Assembly: GCF_002954775.1 (NCBI RefSeq)
Contig: NZ_PJME01000071.1
Span: 1-39,650, forward strand
Direction of reading: 5' to 3'
Length of the DNA: 39,650 nucleotides
Origin: Streptomyces geranii
GTDB lineage: Bacteria; Actinomycetota; Actinomycetes; Streptomycetales; Streptomycetaceae
Part shown: in pieces, positions 34,055 through 39,650 of the stretch
Layout of the letters: the number at the start of each line of letters is the position of its first letter
Position numbering within the stretch: position 1 is the first letter of the stretch
The notes under the pieces: generated by a model
Database searches by the model: none
What the model saw: the letters and a program-made list of their open reading frames with translations, nothing else
Told to the model about the DNA's origin: nothing
Made by a program: the position numbers and the translations under genes

Positions 34055-35215
34055 GTGATCATCGTGTCCCTGCCGAGAACAGCCGTCCGCGGCGGCGCCC
34101 TCGCCGTCGTCGCCGCGCTCGCCCTGACCGCCTGCGGCGCGGCCCCCGACGACACGTCGACCACCGCGAACGGCAGGAGCGCGGCCACCGCGACCTCCGC
34201 CGCCGACTTCGGTGGCCTGGATAAGCTGGTCGCCGCCGCCAAGAAGGAAGGCACGCTGCACACCATCGCGCTGCCCCGCGACTGGGCCAACTACGGTGCC
34301 CTGATCGACGGTTTCCAGAAGAAGTACGGCATCAAGATCGAGAACGAGAGCCCCGACGCGGCGAGCCAGGACGAGATCAACGCCGTCACCTCGCGGAAGG
34401 GGCAGGACCGGGCGCCGGACGTCCTCGACCTGGGCAGCTCGTTCGCGTTGGCCGCCGCCCAGCAGGGGCTGCTCGCGCCCTACAAGGTCGCCTCCTTCGC
34501 CGACATCCCCGAGGGGCAGAAGGACCCGGAAGGGAAGTGGTTCAACGACTACGGCGGCTACATCTCCATCGGCTGCGACGCCAAGCGCGTGAAGACGTGT
34601 CCGACCACCTTCGCCGATCTGCTCAAGCCGCAGTACAAGGGCCAGGTCGCCCTCAACGGCAACCCCACCAAGTCCGGTTCGGCGTTCGGCGGCGTCTACG
34701 CGGCCTCCCTCGCCAGCGGCGGCTCCTTCGACGACATCCAGCCCGGCCTCGACTTCTTCGCCAAGCTGAAGAAGAACGGCAACTACACGCCCGTCGAGTC
34801 GACCCCGGCCACCGTCGAGAAGGGCGAGACGCCGATCAGCATCGACTGGGACTACCTCAACGCCGGGTACGCCACGGAGTTCAAGTCCAAGGGCCTCGAC
34901 TGGCAGGTCTCGGTCCCGGCGGACGGCAAGTTCTCCCAGTACTACTCCCAGGCCATCAACAAGGACGCCCCGCATCCGGCCGCCGCCCGGCTGTGGCAGG
35001 AGTACCTCTACAGCGCCGAGGGCCAGAACCTGTGGCTCAAGGGCTTCGCCCGCCCGGTCCTGATGATCGCCATGGAGAAGGCCGGCACGATCGACAAGAC
35101 CGCCGCCGCCGCGCTCCCGGAGGTCTCCGGCACGCCCGCCTTCCCGACCGAGGCCCAGCAGGCCAAGGCCAAGACCGTGCTGGCCGAGGGCTGGGGCAAG
35201 GCCGTCTCCGGATGA
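34055..35215 (+). CDS. ABC transporter substrate-binding lipoprotein
   Basis: 386 aa. The N-terminus carries a twin-basic-free lipoprotein signal with lipobox LTAC (Cys27), so the mature protein is anchored outside the membrane. The fold resembles the ferric/thiamine/polyamine/2-aminoethylphosphonate class of binding proteins (FADLLKPQYKGQVALNGNPT is a class motif). Two cysteines in GCDAKRVKTC could form a disulfide. GTG at 34055 with GGAGAG 4 nt upstream is preferred; the open frame back to 33947 would spoil the signal peptide. The stop overlaps the next start (ATGA). Ligand not deducible. Confidence 0.93.
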   Translation: MIIVSLPRTAVRGGALAVVAALALTACGAAPDDTSTTANGRSAATATSAADFGGLDKLVAAAKKEGTLHTIALPRDWANYGALIDGFQKKYGIKIENESPDAASQDEINAVTSRKGQDRAPDVLDLGSSFALAAAQQGLLAPYKVASFADIPEGQKDPEGKWFNDYGGYISIGCDAKRVKTCPTTFADLLKPQYKGQVALNGNPTKSGSAFGGVYAASLASGGSFDDIQPGLDFFAKLKKNGNYTPVESTPATVEKGETPISIDWDYLNAGYATEFKSKGLDWQVSVPADGKFSQYYSQAINKDAPHPAAARLWQEYLYSAEGQNLWLKGFARPVLMIAMEKAGTIDKTAAAALPEVSGTPAFPTEAQQAKAKTVLAEGWGKAVSG

Positions 35216-36108
35216 CCGCCACCCTCACGCGGGTCGACGTGGTGCCCGCCGCTTCCCAGAAGCGGCGGCGCCGCGCCCCCGGCTGGCTCGCCGTACTCCC
35301 GCTGCTCGCCTTCGTCGCGGTCGCCTTCGGGGTGCCCGCCCTGGCCATGCTGAACGGCGCCTTCACGGTCAAGAACCAGGCCACCGGCGCCACTTCGTAC
35401 ACCACGGCCAATCTGACCGACTCCCTCCAGGGCGCCTATCTCACCGCGCTGCTCGGCAGCGTCAAGCTGTCCGCCGTGTCGGCGCTCCTCTCCACCGTCC
35501 TCGGACTGCTGCTCGCCCAGGCCGTGGTGACCTCCCGCTTCCGGACGCTGCGCGAGGCCGTGCTCACCGCCTCCGGGGTCCTCGCCAACTTCGGCGGGGT
35601 GCCGCTGGCCTTCGCCTTCGTCGCCACCCTCGGCAACTCCGGTGTGCTGACCCGGCACCTGGGCCTGACGGACAAGGGCTGGAGCCTCTACAGCTTCTGG
35701 GGCCTGGTGATCGTCTACCTCTACTTCCTGATCCCCCTGATGGTCCTCACGATCACGCCCGCGCTCGACGGACTCCGCTCCCAGTGGCGCGAGGCCGCGC
35801 AGAACAACGGGGCCACCGCCGTCCAGTACTGGCGGCACGTGGCCCTGCCCGTGCTGCTGCCCTCGCTGCTCGGCGGCTTCGTACTGCTCTTCGGCAGCGC
35901 CTTCGCCGCGTACGCCACCGCCGCGGCCATGGTGGGCAGTTCGGTCCCGCTGGTCACCCTCCAGATCGCCGACGCCATCTCCGGCAACGTGCTGGTCGGC
36001 CAGGAGAACGTGGCGCTCGCCCTCAGCCTCGACATGGTCCTGATCGCGGGCCTGGTCATGGCCGTGTACCTGCCCCTGCAACGGAGGAGCGCGCGATGGC
36101 TCGCCTGA
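35212..36108 (+). CDS. ABC transporter permease 1
   Basis: 298 aa with about six membrane helices (first at about 24-46). The EAA loop REAAQNNGATAVQYWRHVALPVLLPSL near 198-224 is the ATPase docking site. PotB/PhnU-like permease. ATG overlaps the stop of the binding protein by 4 nt. A ribosome binding site GGAGGAG for permease 2 lies inside its 3' end. Confidence 0.94.
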   Translation: MTATLTRVDVVPAASQKRRRRAPGWLAVLPLLAFVAVAFGVPALAMLNGAFTVKNQATGATSYTTANLTDSLQGAYLTALLGSVKLSAVSALLSTVLGLLLAQAVVTSRFRTLREAVLTASGVLANFGGVPLAFAFVATLGNSGVLTRHLGLTDKGWSLYSFWGLVIVYLYFLIPLMVLTITPALDGLRSQWREAAQNNGATAVQYWRHVALPVLLPSLLGGFVLLFGSAFAAYATAAAMVGSSVPLVTLQIADAISGNVLVGQENVALALSLDMVLIAGLVMAVYLPLQRRSARWLA

Positions 36109-36911
36109 ACGCGTGGCGCTGGCTCGTCCTCGGCGGCGCCGCGCTCTACTTCCTGGTCCCGCTCGCCGCGTCCGTCCTCTTCACGGTCGACGTACCGGGC
36201 CAGGGCATCACCTTCGACGCGTACGGCGAGATCGTCGGCGCCGACGGCTTCCTGCCCGGCCTGCTGCTCTCCCTCGAACTGGCCGCCGCCACCATCGCCG
36301 TGGTGCTCCTGCTGATGGTCCCCGCGATGGTCGCCCTGCGGCTCGGCGCACCCCGGCTGCGCCCGGTCGTCGAGGTGATCTGCTCGCTGCCGCTGGTGGT
36401 CCCGCCGATCGCGTTCGTGGCGGGGATCTCGACAGTCCTCAAGTGGGGACCCGAACACCTCTCCCGTACGCCCCTGTTCCAGACCTTCGTCGCCCTCCAG
36501 AACCCCGACTTCCCCGTCGTCCTCGTCCTCGCGTACGTCGTGATGGCGCTGCCCTTCGTCCACCGCTCGCTGGACGCCGGGCTGCGCGCGATCGACGTCC
36601 GCACCCTGGTCGAGGCCGCCCGCAGCTGCGGTGCGAGCCCGGCGCAGGCACTCGTGACGGCCGTACTGCCCAATCTGCGCGGGGCGTTGCTCAACGCCTC
36701 CTTCCTCACGCTGGCCCTGGTGCTGGGCGAGTTCACGGTGGCGCAGATCCTCGGCTTCCAGCCGTTCGCCGTGTGGATCTACAGCGTCGGCGGCTCCCAG
36801 GCCCAGCTGTCCGTCGCCGTCTCCGTGCTCAGCCTGCTCGTCACCTGGGCCCTCCTCCTCGCGCTCGCCGGGCTCGGTGGGCGTACCCGAACCGCCGCCG
36901 CCAAGGGATGA
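36096..36911 (+). CDS. ABC transporter permease 2
   Basis: 271 aa, about six helices, EAA loop VEAARSCGASPAQALVTAVL (about 172-191). PotC/PhnV-like. It starts 13 nt inside permease 1 at an ATG 6 nt after GGAGGAG, and ends in ATGA with the ATPase. Together with permease 1 it forms the heterodimeric membrane channel. Confidence 0.94.
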   Translation: MARLNAWRWLVLGGAALYFLVPLAASVLFTVDVPGQGITFDAYGEIVGADGFLPGLLLSLELAAATIAVVLLLMVPAMVALRLGAPRLRPVVEVICSLPLVVPPIAFVAGISTVLKWGPEHLSRTPLFQTFVALQNPDFPVVLVLAYVVMALPFVHRSLDAGLRAIDVRTLVEAARSCGASPAQALVTAVLPNLRGALLNASFLTLALVLGEFTVAQILGFQPFAVWIYSVGGSQAQLSVAVSVLSLLVTWALLLALAGLGGRTRTAAAKG

Positions 36912-37981
36912 ACCACATGAAGCTCGACAAGGCCGCCACCGTCGAATTCCGGGGCCTGCGCCGGGAGTTCGGCCCGACCGTCGCCCTCGACGGACTCGAC
37001 CTCGATGTCCGGCCGGGGGAACTGCTCGCCCTGCTCGGCCCGTCCGGCTGTGGCAAGACCACCGCGCTGCGCATGCTCGCCGGGTTCGAACACCCCGACT
37101 CCGGCGAGGTGTTGGTCGACGGGGAGGACGTCACCCAGGTCCCGGCCCACCGCCGCGACGCCGGCATGGTCTTCCAGTCGTACAGCCTCTTCCCGCACCT
37201 CAGTGCCCTCGACAACGTGGCCTTCGGACTGCGGATGCGTAAGGTGCGTACGTCCGAACGGCGTGCGCGGGCGGCCGAGTTGCTGGAGCTGGTCGGGCTC
37301 GCCGACAAGGGCGAGCGGTTCCCGCACCAGCTCTCCGGCGGCCAGCAGCAGCGCGTCGCGCTCGCCCGGGCGCTCGCCCTGCGGCCACGCGTGCTGCTCC
37401 TGGACGAGCCGTTGTCGGCGCTGGACGCCAAGGTGCGCCTGACGCTGAGAGAGGAGATCCGGCGTCTGCAGCAGGAACTCGGCATCACCACACTGTTCGT
37501 GACGCACGATCAGGAGGAGGCGCTGTCCATGGCCGACCGGGTCGCCGTGATGCGCGGGGGACGACTCGAACAGTGCGCCGCGCCCGCCGAGTTGTACGGC
37601 CGGCCCGCCACCGCCTTCGTCGCCGAGTTCGTCGGCACGATGAGCCGGATTCCGGGGCGGCTGTCCGGAGGGTCGGTGGAGGTGCTCGGGCAGCGGCTGC
37701 CGGTCGACGGCGCCGCGCCGGACGCCGTGGAGGTCGAGGTGCTGGTCCGGCCCGAGGCGGTACGGGTCGAGGCCGATACGGACGGGGACGCGCGGGTGGT
37801 CGCCACCGCGTTCCTGGGCGCGGTCACCCGGATCACCGTACGGCTCGGGGACGGCACCGAGGTGAAGGCCGATCTGCCGGCGCACGAGAGCGTCACGCTG
37901 GGCGCGGGAGCCGTCGTAAGGGTGTCGCTGCCGGAACGGCCGGTCCTGGTGGCCGAGCGCACGAACCGTCCACGTCCGTGA
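36908..37981 (+). CDS. ABC transporter ATP-binding protein with TOBE domain
   Basis: 357 aa. Walker A GPSGCGKTT (44-52), Q-loop FQSYSLFPHL, signature LSGGQQQR, Walker B LLLDEPLSALD and switch His in TLFVTHDQEEAL are all intact. A C-terminal TOBE-2 domain (about 285-350) places it in the PotA/FbpC/PhnT group. ATG 36908 overlaps the permease stop; ATG 36917 is an alternative with better Shine-Dalgarno spacing. The HAD-EEP gene follows after 43 nt. Confidence 0.95.
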   Translation: MNHMKLDKAATVEFRGLRREFGPTVALDGLDLDVRPGELLALLGPSGCGKTTALRMLAGFEHPDSGEVLVDGEDVTQVPAHRRDAGMVFQSYSLFPHLSALDNVAFGLRMRKVRTSERRARAAELLELVGLADKGERFPHQLSGGQQQRVALARALALRPRVLLLDEPLSALDAKVRLTLREEIRRLQQELGITTLFVTHDQEEALSMADRVAVMRGGRLEQCAAPAELYGRPATAFVAEFVGTMSRIPGRLSGGSVEVLGQRLPVDGAAPDAVEVEVLVRPEAVRVEADTDGDARVVATAFLGAVTRITVRLGDGTEVKADLPAHESVTLGAGAVVRVSLPERPVLVAERTNRPRP

Positions 37982-38024
37982 GCTGAGCGAGTCCGTCAGA
38001 GAGAGATCCGTAAGAGAGAGAAAC

Positions 38025-39533
38025 GTGACCCCCCACATCCCCGGTACTCCCGACCCTGCTCCGGACACCCTCCACCTGCCCCGACCCCCGCTCCAGGCCG
38101 TCCTGTTCGATATGGACGGCACGCTCGTCGACACCGAACGGCTGTGGTGGGAGGCGGTCGAGCAGGTCGCCGGGAGACCGCTGACCGAGGCGGACCAGCC
38201 GGACGTGCTCGGCAGGCCCGTCGAGCACACGGCCGACTGGCTGGCCGCGGCCACCGGCGCGCGGGCAGCCGAGCTGGCCGCCGCACTGCACCGGGAGTTC
38301 GCGGCCCGCGTCCGCACCGGCATCGTGCCCCGCCCCGGCGCGCTCGACCTGCTCGACGCGCTCGCCCTGGCCGGCGTACCCACGGCCCTGGTGACCGCCT
38401 CGCCCCGGGCGGTCGCCGACACGGTCCTCGAAGCGCTGGGGGCCACCCGCTTCGCGGTCTCGGTCACCGCGGACGACACCGAGCACACCAAACCGGCCCC
38501 CGACCCCTACCTCGCCGCCTGCCGCGCCCTGGGCGTCGACCCGGCCGGCTGCGTGGCCGTCGAGGACACCGAGACCGGGGTCGCGTCCGCCGAGGCGGCG
38601 GGTTGTGCGGTGCTCGCGGTGCCGTCGCTGGCCCCGATCGAGCCGGCGCCTGGCCGGACGGTACTGGCCAGCCTGGCCGGGGTGACGGTGGCGCGGCTGG
38701 GCGCCATGGTCCCCCGTGAACTCCGGGTGCTGAGCTGGAACCTCTGGTACGGCGGCACGAAGGTCGACGACCACCGGGAGAAACAGCTCAAGGTCATCGC
38801 GGAGACCGGGGCGGACGTGGTGGGCCTCCAGGAGACGTACGGGAACTCGGCGCGGGAACTCGCCGAGGCCCTGGGCTGGCACCACCACCAGGCGGGCCCG
38901 AACCTCGGCGTCATCAGCCGCTACCCGATCACCGCGCGGCTCGGCGACCCGGAGGTCGGCTTCTACGGGGGTACGGGTGTGCGGATCAGGCTGGACACAG
39001 GGCTGGAGGTGGACGTGTGGAGCGCCCACCTCGACAGTGCGCGGTACGGGCCTTACGAGGCCCACTTCGACGGGGTTGCGGGTGGTGAGCTGATCGCCGG
39101 GGAGGGTGTGCGGTTGGCGCAGATGCGGGAGATCTTGGGGCGGATCGCGGATTCCGTGGTGGATGACGGCACACCTGTTTTCCTCGTCGGGGACTTCAAC
39201 GTGCCCTCGCATCTGGACTGGGCGGGGGTGGAGTGGCCGGTGACCGCGGCGGCGGAGGGGGCGGGGTTCCGTGATTCGTACCGGGAGGTCCGTCCGGACC
39301 CGGTGGCTGATCCGGGGCATACCTGGTCGCCGATCCATGTCGAGCGCGAGGACGGCAGCGGGCGGTTGGAGCCGCAGGATCGGATCGACTTCGTGCTGTA
39401 TCGGGGGAGGGGGGTGCGGGTGCGGGATTCGGGTGTGGTGGTGAGTGGGGTGGTGCGGGTGTGGCCGGAGGTGGCGGGGAACGCGTGGCCTTCGGACCAT
39501 GCGGCGGTGCTGACGAGGTTCGGGCTGAGCTAG
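38025..39533 (+). CDS. HAD phosphatase fused to an endonuclease/exonuclease/phosphatase domain
   Basis: 502 aa in one uninterrupted frame. N-terminal HAD-IA phosphatase (about 24-225): Asp29 and Asp31 in FDMDGTLVDTE, motif II VTASP, lysine in KPAPDPYLAA, acidic motif IV VEDTETGV. C-terminal EEP/DNase I-like domain (about 232-502): Asn239 (SWNLWYGG), Glu270 (GLQE), HLDSA, Asp390 and Asn392 (GDFNVPSHLDW), RIDFVLY, and Asp491-His492 (SDHAAV). Both active sites look complete. No signal peptide, so it is cytoplasmic. The pairing suggests phosphodiester cleavage followed by phosphate removal from the product. The HAD part is not phosphonatase, which has a DWAGT motif. Start GTG 38025 after GAGAG. 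Confidence 0.92.
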   Translation: MTPHIPGTPDPAPDTLHLPRPPLQAVLFDMDGTLVDTERLWWEAVEQVAGRPLTEADQPDVLGRPVEHTADWLAAATGARAAELAAALHREFAARVRTGIVPRPGALDLLDALALAGVPTALVTASPRAVADTVLEALGATRFAVSVTADDTEHTKPAPDPYLAACRALGVDPAGCVAVEDTETGVASAEAAGCAVLAVPSLAPIEPAPGRTVLASLAGVTVARLGAMVPRELRVLSWNLWYGGTKVDDHREKQLKVIAETGADVVGLQETYGNSARELAEALGWHHHQAGPNLGVISRYPITARLGDPEVGFYGGTGVRIRLDTGLEVDVWSAHLDSARYGPYEAHFDGVAGGELIAGEGVRLAQMREILGRIADSVVDDGTPVFLVGDFNVPSHLDWAGVEWPVTAAAEGAGFRDSYREVRPDPVADPGHTWSPIHVEREDGSGRLEPQDRIDFVLYRGRGVRVRDSGVVVSGVVRVWPEVAGNAWPSDHAAVLTRFGLS

Positions 39534-39538
39534 AGGGT

Positions 39539-39617
39539 TTTCGCCCCCGCCGCCCCTACCCGTTCCCATCCCTGGGGGCTGCGTCCCCAGACCCCCCTTT
39601 GTCCTCAAACGCCGGAC
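39539..39617. repeat. 80-bp dispersed repeat, right copy (inverted)
   Basis: The reverse complement matches 238-317 with few differences, from GGCGAAA at one end to GTCCGGCGTT at the other. It begins 6 nt after the HAD-EEP stop and overlaps the hairpin that follows. Confidence 0.8.
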
Positions 39618-39650
39618 GGGCTGACACCCCCAGCCCGTCCGGCGTTTGAG
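39604..39650. terminator. Perfect 19-bp hairpin ending the cassette
   Basis: The arms 39604-39622 and 39632-39650 are perfect complements with loop GACACCCCC. The pairing probably continues past the window edge. Same palindrome family as 70-168. It lies about 70 nt after the HAD-EEP gene and is its likely terminator. Confidence 0.8.

Noticed and set aside
38025..38700. HAD domain as phosphonatase (PhnX)
   Set aside because: Phosphonatase has a DWAGT nucleophile motif and a Schiff-base lysine in its cap; this domain has DMDGT of ordinary HAD-IA phosphatases.
37893..39608. 571-codon frame antisense to the HAD-EEP gene
   Set aside because: Begins in the 80-bp repeat and runs antisense to two well-supported domains.

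Overview
The window is about 39.6 kb of very GC-rich DNA that reads as a Streptomyces chromosome, or a very close relative. A BldD protein with an intact c-di-GMP motif, the gene order efp-nusB-bldD-pyrR-pyrB-pyrC-(unknown)-carA-carB-pyrD-pyrF-mihF-gmk-rpoZ-coaBC-metK-priA-fmt-rsmB-rpe, many GTG starts and streptomycete-style extragenic repeats all point there. Much of this order is shared with Mycobacterium, so roughly the first 27 kb is conserved actinobacterial core. No tRNA, rRNA, CRISPR array, insertion sequence or prophage gene was seen.

Layout: (1) 1-385, repeat-rich DNA. (2) 386-2562, an M24/Xaa-Pro-peptidase-like protein with altered metal ligands, then efp and nusB. (3) bldD on the minus strand, closed by strong hairpins and opened by two abutting BldD boxes. 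(4) 3505-13575, the pyrimidine cluster, headed by a PyrR-binding RNA hairpin at the pyrR ribosome binding site. It encodes all six steps of UMP synthesis except orotate phosphoribosyltransferase (pyrE is not in the window) and includes a conserved membrane/PH-like protein of unknown role. (5) mihF, gmk, rpoZ, coaBC, metK and priA: nucleoid, GTP precursor, RNA polymerase, CoA, SAM and replication-restart functions. priA seems to be made from a leaderless transcript with a DNA-damage-type promoter. (6) A small HTH protein, fmt and rsmB. (7) Two MmpL-type exporters on the minus strand around rpe and a SorC-family regulator. (8) An orphan barstar, guaB1 (GMP reductase/IMPDH family) and an Lrp/AsnC regulator. 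(9) 33095-39533, an accessory cassette: a divergent GntR/HutC regulator, a lipoprotein solute-binding protein, two permeases, an ABC ATPase and a cytoplasmic protein that fuses a HAD phosphatase to an endonuclease/exonuclease/phosphatase (EEP) domain.

The cassette in (9) is the best candidate for an undescribed system. Translation is coupled from the binding protein through the ATPase, a palindrome sits in the divergent promoter region, and the last gene joins a phosphodiesterase-type domain to a phosphomonoesterase-type domain. The simplest reading is uptake of a phosphodiester or other organophosphate, followed by intracellular cleavage and dephosphorylation. This is inference; the substrate cannot be read from the sequence.

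The same roughly 80-bp repeat, in opposite orientation, lies near both ends of the window. A second short repeat family (core GCGCAGTTCCCCGCGCCCCT) occurs in three intergenic gaps.
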